Of a stretch of 64,000 bases of DNA, positions 11,405 to 22,954 are shown one piece after another (within the stretch, counting starts at the first letter, position 1; every line of letters starts with the position of its first letter). Source of the stretch: Romanomermis culicivorax (taxonomy: Eukaryota > Nematoda > Enoplea > Mermithida > Mermithidae). The stretch covers positions 248,001-312,000 of the forward strand of contig CAWUHX010000092.1 of assembly GCA_963922205.1 (NCBI GenBank), written 5' to 3'. Below the pieces are notes generated by a model. The model did no database searches. It was not told the origin of the DNA and worked only from the letters and a program-made list of their open reading frames with translations. Made by a program: the position numbers and the translations under genes.

Positions 11405-11932
11405 AAGTCAAGGTTCAAGCAAGGAAAAAATATAAATAACGGCAATCGAATGATCTAGAAGCCAGTTTCGCAAAAACTTGAGGCATTGGCTGCAATAGTA
11501 CAGAAATTTTAATACAAAAAATACAAAAATCTATTACAAAAAAATTAATCAACAGTCTATATCGTGTCGAGAAGATAAGGTTTTTTAGAGCAATTGAAAT
11601 ACGTTTTAAAGAAATTCAAGTATCTTTAAAAAAATCTTAGCCACCAGCTAGTGTCGGCGCTTGTGACATCCCTAGTAGAAAGCATTTAGGTGTAGACGCA
11701 GTTCTGTCACATCATCAGTGAATGTTTCTAAAAAACAATGAAAAACAACAGGAAATGGAAAGTGTCAAAAAACTACCCACATTAAGTAGTTGCAGTAAGA
11801 TTAAAGGAATAGGCGAGGAGATTGGTTCTCATATTGTAAGGAGCTTCAGGCTCATATGACATTACAATGCACTTATTTTTTAGTTTTATTGTCACATGAA
11901 TAGTGAAAAGCTTGACAGTGATATTTTGCTAT
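11405..11932. other. AT-rich spacer
   Basis: No gene is recognised. The segment lies between the 3' end of the small plus-strand gene model and the 3' end of the minus-strand secreted-protein gene, so the two would be convergent. Confidence 0.5.
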
Positions 11933-13978
11933 TCAAATACGCTTTTGAATTGATTTGACGTCGTTGTTTGGCAATGATAGAGGTGGTGTCTTGAGCGTGC
12001 CTTCATTTCCAGAAGCTGCTGCTTTCATAGTGTCTAAGTTTGTTTGATCTTGTGGGATGGTGGCTGCATTGCCTGATGCTGACGATGACTGAACACCATC
12101 CTTGGACAGCAGAATTTGCGACGACGGAGACCCAACGTTCACCGTGGCAGGAGGGTTGGCACCTGGTTGTGGAGGTGCGGCGGGAGGGTTGGCACCTGGT
12201 TGTGGAGGTGCGGCGGGAGGGTTGGCACCTGGTAATAAACGTAAATTTAAAGAATGAAGTTCATTGTACTCAGTTCAAGAACTGAACGAACTTATAAGTA
12301 TAGCCTGTATAAAATGCATGGAAATCAGAAAATAGTAAAAATTAAGATTGTGGTGAACGTCATTTCCACAAATTTTTTCGATGAATTTTGAATACGTGCA
12401 GCATATATTTCATCAACAGATCCAAAGCTAGAAATGATAAGATTTTGAAATTATAGTCTGTTTTTTATAAATGGTTTGTAAACAGAAACATGACAATAAA
12501 CTAGTCTACCCCCGAAATCGTTCACATGAAGATTTTACAAAGGATTTTTGACACAAAAAATTTTAATGGCTAGTTCGGTAGGCTCACAAACTTTCAGTCT
12601 TATGCGGTATATGGCTTGGAAAAAATGACGAAAATACAAAATAGTAGTTGCTTTGAACTTTTAAATTTACAAGTATTTCAATAAAAACAGACTATAGATT
12701 AAAATTACGAAAAATAATGGAATGAAACGCATTTTTACAAAAATGCGTAGGAAAGCCGAGTACCCTGAAAATCTTAGGCTCAGCCGCGCTCCATCATTTA
12801 TTTCTGATTATATTTCGGCAGAGGCCAAAAGCATGCACCAAAGTGCAGCGTGCACAGGGGGCGACTGGCATTTTTCAAATAGTTTAAGCAAAAACGAAAG
12901 AAAATTTAATGCACCAAAAATTGTTTTGTCGAAGAATGCGAATGCGCACTGCATTTTCAGCCCACAAAAAAGGTAGACCACCCTGGAAAAGGTCGAAATA
13001 AAAGCCGAGCGGGGACACCATTTTACTTTTCCGGCGCGCGCCACCATATGATACTTGGCGATTCGCATTTGTAAATTGGCTTGAAACACGAAAACTATAC
13101 ATTTTTAATCTTGTGTAATGTAATATATTGTAGATTGAGGAAAACTCGAAGATCAAGATCTCTCACGCACAGTTTGATCGGCTGAATCATCGTTCATAAT
13201 TCTAAACGTCCATTCATGACTGGTGGAAGAATTGCAAATCTCAAATCTGTCGAGCATTATGCCTTTCGCCTTGATTTAGTGATTTGAATCAGATCTGCTC
13301 GGTCATCTTCGCAAAAGATGCAGCTTACCCGAATTCACTACGCCGGTCGGGGACAATACACCACCACCACCTCCGGCTGCACACGTCATGCCTGTGGAAA
13401 ATTATAGAAAAAAATATTTGAGCCAAGCAAAATCGGTCCGAACTTTTCCATTTAATATCTAAATTTGCTGCTCGTAGGAACAAAGCTAGAAAACACGCTA
13501 TGTGATTCAAAAATATCACGAGAGTCTTGACGCTTCAAAGGCCCTTACAGTTGATAGTTTTCGACAAACTTTTGGGCCTCGCTGCATATCGAAATCATTT
13601 TTTTGATATATATTGCTTAGCTTTTCACAGAGTTTATATTCAAGAATGTGACACCAGTACGCTAGCTGTATACATATGCAGGCTATGTGCGAACTCTAGG
13701 TATGAAAATACTACAAAACTTGATAATGCAAATACTGAAAAAAAATTCTAGTTCGATACTCACCATGTTGCACTCAAAATTGTAGATCAATGATATACTG
13801 TTTCCGCACCTTCCTGTCAATGAATGCTCGGACGCGAATTTATGATGTTGTGAAACTGAAGCTGATCATATCAGAAAATTTCTATGCTTCCCATACACAT
13901 CAAATTGTCACTTCGAAGATTCTTACCTGTGGAAACCAAGGACGCAAGTACGACTAGCAAACTCAAAATCATCTTCAT
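11933..13978 (-). CDS. Secreted Pro/Gly-rich repeat protein (3 exons, 136 aa)
   Basis: I do not recognise this family. Exons on the minus strand are 13978-13927, 13391-13329 and 12228-11933; all introns are phase 1 with GTAAG donors and AG acceptors, and the total of 411 nt is an exact reading frame ending TGA. Exon 1 encodes a hydrophobic leader (MKMILSLLVVLASLVST), a textbook signal peptide with likely cleavage near residues 17-22. Exon 2 encodes a Gly run (CAAGGGGG). Exon 3 starts with two and a half copies of an 11-residue repeat GANPPAAPPQP, then a Ser/Asn/Thr/Gln-rich tail ending KSIQKRI. Only one Cys remains in the mature part, so disulfide folding is unlikely. It could be a cuticle, gland or host-directed secreted protein; the sequence does not decide. 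The start is fixed by the leader; an in-frame Met at codon 3 is an alternative. Confidence 0.75.
12150..12230. repeat. 33-bp coding minisatellite
   Basis: Two identical 33-bp units (12150-12182, 12183-12215) and a 15-bp partial third encode the GANPPAAPPQP repeats on the minus strand. Identity between units shows recent expansion or homogenisation. Confidence 0.9.
12460..13200. other. Intron 2 of secreted gene, with dispersed repeat
   Basis: It contains a repeat word set (AAATCGTTCACATGAAG, GTTCGGTAGGCTCACAAA) that recurs at 15180-15265 and 46384-46460. A perfect 10-bp hairpin lies at 12727-12748 (ACGCATTTTT, AC loop). 12760-13070 is richer in GC than its surroundings, but no exon could be joined. 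Confidence 0.5.
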
Positions 13979-14050
13979 TAATCGATGAACGTTCGCTTTA
14001 ATTTTTAATATTCTGTTATATTCTGCAAGACCTCAAAAAAGAGGAATTGT

Positions 14051-14060
14051 TCTATATAGT
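14051..14060 (-). promoter_or_regulatory. Candidate TATA box of the secreted-protein gene
   Basis: On the minus strand this reads ACTATATAGA, 73-82 bp upstream of the ATG at 13978. The spacing would allow a short 5' UTR. It is a sequence match only. Confidence 0.35.
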
Positions 14061-14459
14061 TAAAATTTCCGGAAAAAGAAACGGAGATATATATTGAAAT
14101 GTGGTCTTGGAATGATTTCAAACCAACTGAATAATATTCCAGACACCATTTTACCACGTATGTTGATTTGATTTGAATTTAAAGTTCTATATAAATTAGA
14201 AATTGATCAGTGACATGACTTGCCGGGAACTACAGCCATATGATATTAGAAAATGTGGAATCAAAGATACATGAAATCATTTCTCTGCAATTTCAAGCAA
14301 TGTGAAATTGAACGCACTGTGCTCCCACAATTCCAATTTTTTTCACTGAAAAAAATTTTTTCGGCTTGGAGAGCTCACCTATATCGGTTTACTGTAGCTT
14401 AGACGTGACCTCTTTTTTGTATTTAGCAAAAATACTACCGTCTTACCATATGTCCTTAT

Positions 14460-14848
14460 CATACATGGACAGCATTCTGATGGGGGTCAGCCAAGACAGG
14501 GGGTGGGATAGAATTTTTTTTTCGTTCTTGATAAAGAAAAGAAAGGTCTTGAAGAGGTCTTCTAACATCCGAGAAGCATATTCTTCAACTTAATTTAACC
14601 AGATATGTTAAATTATTTGCTTAGACAGCACTTTTCAAAGTTTTAATGATACGTTTTTGGAATCGAGTAAACTTTGTTTAGAAAAATTGTTAAACCACAG
14701 TATCATTTCCATTTTCGTGATGACTTTCTCTTCTCTCTTGCCCATTTTCCTTCGTCATCTTCTCAATCATTGATGTGGCGATCAAATCCGCTGGGGTCAG
14801 CAAGAATTTGCTGGGAGTCAATCAAAGTCTGCTGGCGATCAAAACCCG
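14460..14848 (+). mobile_element. TIR element family A, copy 1 (TSD GTCCTTAT)
   Basis: It starts CATACATGGACAGCATTCTG and is flanked by GTCCTTAT at 14452-14459 and 14849-14856. It shares with the other copies a GGGGTCAGCCAGGACAGG-like block, CTTGATAACGAAAAG-like and TCTTCTCAATCATTG-like blocks and terminal CTGCTGGGGGTCA repeats. The right terminal repeat is missing inside the duplicated target, so it was probably lost before or during insertion. Confidence 0.85.
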
Positions 14849-14879
14849 GTCCTTATGGAATTCAAACTAATCTAAACTA

Positions 14880-15900
14880 CAAGGACTATAACTGAGGATT
14901 GACTACAAACTCATTTAATTTCAGAATTCACCGTAAATTTGTTTATATAAAAACTGTAAAACCATGGCCCGCAAATTTGTCGCTCTATGGTGCGGTAGTA
15001 AAATATGGAAGTATGGAATAGTACTAGCCTCCCGATGTCATTTCAGGAGCATTTTCATTCCGGAAAAATACGGATGGTTCATCTTGGAAAACTAAGATCG
15101 CTGAAATCAAGTACAGTTGTTGGCTATTTTTTATAAAATGCTTCTAAATTCAAAAACGACAAAAAATCAGTAGCGATGCCAAAATCGTTTGCACTTACAG
15201 TGAAGTTTTTCACTCAAAAAGTTGTTTTAGCTTAGTTGGGTAGGCTCACAAATTTTCGATCCTATATGTGACACACGGTTCTGTGAAAAACCGAGTAAGT
15301 ATGAAATTATGCATGCTTTGCACGTATAGTCCATTTACTGTTGAATGGCAGCGACAACAAAGACGAATACGGTATTGAACAGATAAATTCCTTCACGACA
15401 ACGGGGTAGGTCAAAATGGAATAAACAAGATCATGCTGATCCGTTCTAGATTTGTATAGAACTGCGTCGACATCTAAAGTGCGTTTGACACACCAGGTTA
15501 CTGAAGAAAAATATCAATCGGTCAGTTTGTCCCCGATAATCAATAAAGTATTTAAGCTTCGGATTGAACTTACTTCTATTGGTTTGCTGCATCTACCCCT
15601 TCAAAATAAATGGACTATAGAATCTTTTCGAGATAAACAGGCTCTAAATGAACTGATCACATTTATGTAAATGTGATCGAAGTTACACGCACAATGGATG
15701 CACTGATGCTGCACATTGAAAAGAAGATGAATGAACAATTTTGAAAATAATGATACATAAATGCAACCTAAATCGTGAAACGTGTATGATAATTTGTGCA
15801 ATCTATGAAAGACTGTATTAATCTGATAAAATAACCGTAATGTCATCAGGTAATTAGGTCGGGCGTTGTTATTTTTATATGCGATATTATCAAAATATAC
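14880..15900. repeat. Non-coding, with dispersed repeat at 15440-15690
   Basis: 15440-15690 is related to the reverse complement of about 29000-29225: shared blocks include AGAACT near the start, GAGAAAATAT-like, CAGT..GCTTGTC and ATTGAACTTA. Frames are open in parts of both copies but do not agree, so this is read as a repeat, not a gene. The TAGGCTCACAAA repeat word lies at about 15240. Confidence 0.5.
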
Positions 15901-16594
15901 CTGGATCGGGCAAATGTATACTACGAATCCATTTCGGCCTGCGAGTCGATAATAATAACTTTTTGAATGCTATTCCGACCAATTAAATGTAAAGAAAATG
16001 GCTTGGCAGTTCCCGTTAAAATTTAGCGAGAAAATTGACTGTGCGTGGTATACTGTAGGATTTGCTTCAATAGCCGCTCTTTTTTTAAACACGTTTAGTG
16101 GTTCCAGATATCACTGGTGGCGCGATAGCATCAGCCTATAATATACTTGGTCCCGAAATTTCATGTCCCCCCTCTAGAGTCAAAACGGTAAGAGCTAGAA
16201 CCTTCGGGGTTTTTTTCATAATTTCGAGCATAGGGGCAAACTTTGGGGTGCCTTTTGTCATTTCGCCTCTATCTGCAGGTGGCGCTCGATGGAGCCCCAA
16301 AAACATGCAAAAAACGCACTTTTAATGCCCCCCCCCCAGTTCCACCATGCCGAGCAATGGGTGTGCCATATCCAAGCTCCACACTTCGGCCTAAGCATCT
16401 TTGGGGTGCAATCTCAAATATGATCTTCTAGTTTTTTTACGGCCTCCATTCAATTATATGGTTGTCTAAAGTCTAGGGAACCGCGAAACTTGACAGTTTT
16501 GTTATATAAACTTATGGCTTCAACAAAATAATTTTTGCAGAATTACGGTGCTCGGATGTTTTTCAGTTTCAATTAAACCAGTAAGCATTAATGG
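15901..16594. other. Non-coding stretch with local GC-rich patch
   Basis: 16090-16420 is richer in GC and has a C9 run near 16328; a related pair of words (GGTGGCGCGATAGCATC, GGTGGCGCTCGATGGAGCC) occurs in it. No gene or named element was identified. Confidence 0.4.
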
Positions 16595-17250
16595 AATTTT
16601 TGGTTTCAGGGTTTTCGACCGAAGCGAATTCAATGGATGCGGTCACTTTACACAAAAAAATCATCATTGATGTAAATGAGGGTAACCCTGTGAATTTTTG
16701 GAGGAAGGGGTTTTCGACCATTGGGATTTCGATAAACGCAGTCACTTTACACGAAAAATAATTCCGGGTACAAACGTATTTTCGTGATTTCGTGATGGAA
16801 TGGGTTTTCGACCGAAGCGAATTCAATGGATGTGGTCACTGTAAACAAAAAAATTATAAATGTAAATGAAGGTACTCCCGTGACTTTTTGAAGGAATGGG
16901 TTTTCGATCACTGGGAATTCGATGGACGCGGTTACTTTACACAAAAAAAATATTCCCGTGTGTAAACAAGCGTATTTTTGTGATTTTTTGTGGAAGGGTA
17001 TTTCGACCATGGAGAATTTAGTGAATGCGATCACTTTACACACAGAATTATATTGAGTGTATACAAATGTATTTCTGCGATTTTGGAGGGAAGAGGTTTC
17101 TGACCATGGGGAATTCAATAGACACATATCAATTCACACAAAAAAATTGTTCTGTGTATGAACAGAGGTATTTCTGGGGTTTTTTTGGGTTGACTGGTTC
17201 CTGATCATGGGGAATTCAATGGGAATGGTCACTTTCCACTATGTTTACAA
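16595..17250. repeat. Tandem array, seven units of about 95-101 bp
   Basis: The GAATTC-like landmark following TTTTCGACC(A)TGGG recurs at about 16626, 16724, 16819, 16915, 17014, 17111 and 17212. Units also share GGTCACTTTACACAAAAA, a GTGTAAACAA-like word and TTTTTGGAGGAAGGGG. Units differ by roughly 10-25 percent. Confidence 0.9.
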
Positions 17251-17423
17251 CGTGTTTTAAGTTCTAAGCAGTTTAAACATCTTTTACTTTTACCGGAAGT
17301 GAGAATTCGTAGCTTTAAGATTTTTTATTGTTTCTTTGATGTGAAGATGACCAAATTTAAAGCTTGAATGTGCTTCTACGAAGGTTTTCATGCATGACTG
17401 AGGTCCACTAAAAAGAGGTGGAC

Positions 17424-18357
17424 TAGTTTATTAGAAAATGCTCCAATAGGGCAGAAAAAAGAATAATACACTTGAATAGTTGCCAAGCTAGAAAAAGAAG
17501 TGAACTAGATTATTGAGAACTTTGGTTGAAGTTGAAAAAATTTACTTTCATTATATTGGATTTTCATTCTTCCTCAAAAAAACATTTTCCATGTCTATGA
17601 AAAAATATATTCTGCAGCTGAGTGCATCAACACACTTTCCAACCAAGCATGTGCATCTCCGAAATTTTGAGGAGAGTATAGGGGTGGACCTTGGGTTTTT
17701 TGGAGTTTCTTGAGACAAAAAATTCAAAATAAGTTGACCAAAAAATTTTCTTTCATAACAAATTTTCTAGTTTCAAAACCTTTGGGGTAGTTTGTACCCC
17801 CATGTCGTCCCTCACACATGTGTGCTTCTAACTGCATTGAGCTTTTTTTCTAAATTTAGTGTCATTGAAACAGAAATCAACTGTGTGGGAAAGTGAGACA
17901 CAAAATCCCACTCAGTTTTTTAGAAAATGCTGCGGTATAATTTGAACGTCATCGGGACTATAACGAGCTCAATGTTGAGATTATGACTATAATATGCCAC
18001 CCTCACCATTTTTCAGCTAGTGTGCGAGGCAGAAGTTTTGAATCAGTAGGGACTTAGAATGCTATTGGTTTACCATTTCTTTACATTTGAAGTCAATTGC
18101 ATATAACTTTCATATAGAATTTTACTGCAGTTGATGCCAGGTGAAGGACAAAATGCAAAATGCTGCAGATTATACTTCTTCACAGACAAGGAAATTTTTT
18201 TGAGAAAGAATGAAAATTCAATATAACGAAAGTGAATTTTTTCCAACTTTAACCCAAGTTCTCAAAAATCTAGTTCACTTCTTTTTCTAGCTTGACAACT
18301 ATCCAAGCAAGTATATTCTTTTTTTTCTGCTTTATCAGGGCATTTTCTAATAAACTA
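17424..18357. mobile_element. Inverted-repeat element with about 195-bp arms
   Basis: 17424-17619 and 18161-18357 are inverted copies (roughly 85-90 percent identical), with outer ends TAGTTTATTAGAAAATG. Both carry CAAGCTAGAAAAAGAAGTGA and TATTGGATTTTCATTCTT-like blocks. About 540 bp between the arms has no coding potential. It abuts the fragment of family A at 18362. Confidence 0.75.
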
Positions 18358-18361
18358 TTTC

Positions 18362-18499
18362 ATATATTTGACAAATGTAGGTTGAAGAATATGCTGCTTG
18401 GATTTTAGAAAACCTTTCTTTTCGTTATCACGAACGAAAAAAATTTTTATTCCACCACCTGCACTGGGTGACCCTAGCAGAATTTCTATGCCATACATG
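18362..18499 (-). mobile_element. TIR element family A, truncated copy
   Basis: It matches the first third of family A in reverse: GAATATGCTGCTTGGAT, CTTTCTTTTCGTTATCA, CCACCACCTG, GCAGAATTTCT and a terminal CATACATG. The rest is missing at the junction with the inverted-repeat element. Confidence 0.75.
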
Positions 18500-18910
18500 T
18501 GTGCTGAATACTATATAATGTTCTCATGTTCTCCAGTGTTTATCCATTATGGTATTTTATGTTATCCACAATAAAATAAATATCATAATGTCCGGACCTC
18601 CCATATCATCGATGATTAAATAAATATTTTAAGGTCCAGAATGAATTTTTTACATTTGATTGAACCTTAACAGTACGGTCAGTACGTGATGGATTAGTTT
18701 TAGAATTTTCCATGTACTAATCAAATCTCATCTTCTCATAAAGCACGACGATTTATCTGCTGATCTGATCATGAAATAGAATCGATAGTAAATCGGCAAT
18801 TCGATCAAGGAAATCAACATAGTCAAACGAGCAGTCCACGCGTCAATGGATAACGTGTAAAATCTTGAACGTCAGTTTAAAAAGTTCATCAATGTGCCTC
18901 ACGATCAAGT

Positions 18911-21123
18911 TTCAGGTTAACCACAGCCCTGACCATACATGCACAGCACAGAAATTCTGCTGGGGGTCAGCCAGGACAGGTGGTGGTATACAAAAAATTT
19001 TTTTGTTCTTGATAACGAAAAGAAAGGTCTCAGAAAGTCTTCTAACATCCAAGCAGCATATTTTTCAACGTATATTAGTCACATATGTTAAATTACTTGC
19101 TTACAGCACTATTTCAAGTTTTCATGCCACTTTTTTTAAATCTAGTATGACTTGTTTAGAAAAATTGTCAAACTACAGCATCATTTCCATTTTTATCACG
19201 ACTTTCTCTTCTCTCTTGCTCATTTTCCTTCGTCATCTTCTCAATAATTGCTGGAAAATTCAAATCTGCTGGGGGTCAGCAAAAATCTGCTGGGGGTCAA
19301 TAAAAATCTGCTGGGGGTCAAACCCTCCCCCAAACCTCTCCCCCACGTGCATGTATGGCCCTGACGCCTGCAACCAATCAGATTGCGCCACAAAAAATTG
19401 ACTTTAAATATGGTTGGTCGCATTTCACTTGCACTAAAATCTGATTTGTTATGTACCACACACTTACCTAAACCGATACTGTAGTAATTTTTCTATAGTA
19501 ATAACTAAGCCTAACATGCCACACATTTATATTTTTATGTTTTTGTCTTTATTATATTTTTGGATAAATCTACTTTGTCTGTTTTTGTAATCGTGAACCA
19601 GAAAGGCCAAATTTGTGGCAGTTGTTTTTCAGTTTGATTATATTTCGATGTACTGTATTTTCGCCTGCCAATAAAACGTCAAGGAAAGTGTGCCACCTCG
19701 CCGACCACGATTCTAGGCTGCCTGTTCATTCCACCATTTTCGGTTGCTGCTGTTTATTTGTTAACCCCGAACCGGAACTCTTTTTTTGCCCTTCCTTTCC
19801 TTATCCCTTCCACCTTTCAGTTTTTCCTTCTTTATTTTATTTCCACCCACAATTTGCCCATATTGCAGATTGATCACTGCTGCTCTTGCCGTGCTGTGAA
19901 GTATAATATAGTTAAATGCGGCTTTACTTTGATTGACTTTTACCTCTTTAAAATCTTTTTATCGGACACCTTGTCCTGATCGTCGAGCGACTGTCAAGGA
20001 AAACCAGACGGTGCCTAAAAAAGGCGCAAGCTCGGGCCAACGATGCGGGTGTTCAGTAAAGCTGAAATTCGGTATCTATGAGTCCCTCAATCGTGAGAAT
20101 GCATGTTTACTCCATTTCAAGCCAAATTGTGAAACGTGTTTTTCCCTGAAGATATTTTTCGTTAACATTTTCTTATATTTTTCTGTAAATGTAATAAGGA
20201 TAATCAACTAATAAACGAACGTTCATACTTGATTCTGCCCATTAAATCGAAAAATTATGGAATCAATTTCATATTTTTCATACCGTCTGACGTCAATTGA
20301 AGGTCAGCAGTAAATTGTTGAAAATATCGATAACGGTGCCAATCTCGAAAATTTATATCAGAAAGAACATGCTGTTGACTGCTTGTTTCAATAATCTGAC
20401 GCTAAATGAAACAACCGCTTTAAATCAAGCCTCCCTCGTTAATCTGCGTGGCTTACAATCGGCCTACATCATATGAATCATAGCTTCATTCCTAAATATA
20501 CCGGCAGCCATGCTAACATTTTTAACAGTGATGAAATTGAAGTCAATGAAAAAGACCATGACCAATATATTTTTGCAGCAAGCGAATGTGTGCAATTCAT
20601 TGGTCAGTCTAAGTTTTTCCATAATGGCGGTACATCATATTATTAATCTGCATACAGATACGCCAGAACTACAATGTAGATATCATTGTTTCGTGCAGAT
20701 TGGTCACCAAAGTTTACTGTTTAGCTTGGCAAACAGTTTTATAATGGCCATCGCTGTGGAAAGGTTTTACGCCACAGTTTTGCCGTTACGTTACAAGCAA
20801 GTGGTGGAAAATATGGGATCATTGAGTAAGCTCAATTTTTTCTCTTTTTTTACCGCCTGCCCTGATCAGAACATTGTGGAGTCTGATATCTGATCAGCAC
20901 ACATCATAGCGGCAAGTAAAATCTGGGGCATTGTCCACAAGTTTCAACTAAACTTTTACCATAAGTGACTCCACCAACAAGGAAGCTACATTATTTCAAA
21001 TCATGTTTATAAAATACGTCTGTTTTGAAAGGAAAAAGTCACTATTTGAGTAAGCTACGAAAGATTTACCGGTGTTATTATGACTCTGAAAAACTGAAAA
21101 TGCAGTAAGAGTCTATGCCTTAC
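18911..21123 (+). repeat. Duplicated receptor block, copy 2
   Basis: Second copy of the block at 1-1832, continuing into a complete receptor gene. It contains one inserted family A element (18934-19357). Most of the block is moderately diverged from copy 1, but about 490 bp around receptor exon 1 is nearly identical (see Findings). Confidence 0.9.
18934..19357 (+). mobile_element. TIR element family A, complete copy (TSD GCCCTGAC)
   Basis: Termini CATACATGCAC and GTGCATGTATG are perfect 11-bp inverted repeats, and the flanks are GCCCTGAC at 18926-18933 and 19358-19365. The other duplicate block has a single CCCTGAC at the same place, so this is an insertion with a visible empty site. 424 bp, no coding capacity. 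Three CTGCTGGGGGTCA repeats lie near the right end. An 8-bp duplication with CA-starting ends fits hAT or P superfamilies. Confidence 0.95.
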
Positions 21124-21907
21124 TGACTAAATATTTTTTTGAAAATTTTTAGATTTTCAATGCCGATGAAAAACTCTAGTGAATCAAAAATGAAACTTTA
21201 TAGTTTATTTGGTTTTTCTTGCAAATAAACATTTCTGTGCCAAATATAGCAAACTGCAACTTTTTAGCCAGTATGGCAGGGTTTTGAAATTTACATATTC
21301 TGTGGTCGAGCATTTTATACTTGATTCATACTTGAAACGTTTCATTATTTTTCACACAGAACTTGCGCACAAAATTTCAATGATCATCTGGTCCTTGGAA
21401 TTATTATTCTACGGTGCACAATTTCTAGAAACCGACAACACTGTGCTCATAGTTTGCACGTTCACAATGGTCACCGGACTTTACTCGTTTTACATACTGT
21501 GCTGTAAATGGCTTTTCTTCGGATTATCATCCATAATTTTCTATTTTATCGCTATACTATTTGTCAAAACACGACAAAATAAAATTTTTGTTGTTACCGG
21601 AATGACTACGACTCCATCCAGCTTGGAAGTAATAAAACAAAAACACAGTAAGCAACTGTTCAAGGCTTTGGTTTTGCATTCAATAGTGCAAGCCTGCACG
21701 TTGATCGTTTGCTACAGTAAATTATTGTACGGCGCCATTATTCAATCGGATAGAGGATCGACTGACGGACCATACTTCACGATTCTAAATACTACGAGCA
21801 GTCTCTCAAATTTTGTCATTTATCTAATCTGTTTGAAAGTTTTTAGAAAAAATTGCAGAGTTTTGTTATCTATTCGAACGAACACAATAGCACCATCGAT
21901 GTGGTAA
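20369..21907 (+). CDS. 7TM chemoreceptor-like gene with one in-frame TGA
   Basis: Exon 1 is 20369-20825 and exon 2 is 21360-21907 (A|GTAAGC donor, CACACAG acceptor, phase 1). The joined frame is 335 codons including the stop, the usual length of a nematode receptor. Features: TM1 with NIPAA, conserved Cys in ELQCRY, E131-R132-F133 in place of DRY after TM3, a PLRY loop, Cys-rich TM5, basic third loop (KQKHSKQLFKAL), and N303-FVIY at the NPxxY position of TM7. The single defect is TGA at codon 36 (20474-20476) in TM1, where copy 3 has TGG. Either it is a very young pseudogene, or translation starts at the ATG 20510 with a shortened TM1, or the codon is read through. Exon 2 is otherwise free of damage. 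Ligand unknown. Confidence 0.7.
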
Positions 21908-22270
21908 ATGGTGGTCTGATTGAATTATTTTTTTTTAAATCACGATAAATTCAAATATTGCGAAGTTAATGCGACCCTGCACTTATAGTATGACTTATGT
22001 TGTTGTAAATTCGCTGTTGTATGTGTGATAAACAAATGCGAAATTTGTCGTTTAAGTTGCAGGACAAAAAAGTCCACTCTGGAAGTCCTAGTTGAAAAAG
22101 TCGAGTACTCAGGTTTCTTACGATATTTTAAGGCTCCTTTTCGAACTTGAGGTGCATCTCATCTTCCTGAACTTTTTTTGCGCTTGACGGTCATGGGGAC
22201 TGAAAATATTTTCGAAAATCAGAGCTGTGAAACAGTGTAAGTTTTTGAAAATAATGGCTATAATAACGAC

Positions 22271-22648
22271 CATACATGCACGTGGGGGGTTGAGAGGGTT
22301 TTGACCTCCGACAGATTTGACTCCTTCAGCAATGATTGAGAAGATGACGAAGGAAAATGAGGAAGAGAGAAGAGAAAGTCGTCATAAAAATGGGAATGAT
22401 GCTGCAGTGTAACAATTTCTCTAAACAAAGCATACTTGATTCCAAAAAAGTATCATTAAAACGTTGAAAAGTGCAGTCTAAGCGAATAATCTCACATATC
22501 TGACTAAAAAAGGTTGAAGAATGTGCTGATTGGATGTTAGAAGACTTTTTTAAGACCTTGCTTTTCGTTATCAAGAACGAAAAATTTTTTGTATTCCACT
22601 CCCTGTCCAGGCTGACCCCGAGCAGAATTTATATGCTGTGCACGTATG
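22271..22648 (-). mobile_element. TIR element family A, complete copy (TSD ATAACGAC)
   Basis: Termini CATACATGCAC and GTGCACGTATG with one mismatch, flanked by ATAACGAC at 22263-22270 and 22649-22656. Internal order is reversed relative to the 18934 copy. 378 bp, no coding capacity. Confidence 0.95.
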
Positions 22649-22954
22649 ATAACGACAATGGTATTCTCGTTGTATATATTCTAACATGGCACCCATCTAA
22701 GGGTGTGTTTACTGGTGGTGCAACATTAGATCCTCGAATCATGTCTAATTTGCATTTTATAAAGTTTTGAGCCGTCATATGTTATTTTTAAACTATTGAG
22801 TCGTAATGTAACCTACATATTTCGAATTCTCTCAAAAAAGCAGCTCTTTCCAAAAATTTTATCGTAAAAAATTCAATTGGAACAAGATCATAGCAATTTC
22901 GGCATGCATGACGAAAAGTTGGGAAAAATGCAATACCCCTGGTACGGTCACCAA

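Noticed and set aside
13325..13519. Minus-strand frame overlapping exon 2 of the secreted gene
   Set aside because: It is in a different frame from the exon defined by the splice sites and contains intron sequence.
20474..20476. TGA as selenocysteine codon in the receptor
   Set aside because: The homologous residue is Trp in copy 3, not Cys, and a SECIS element is neither expected for this family nor seen.
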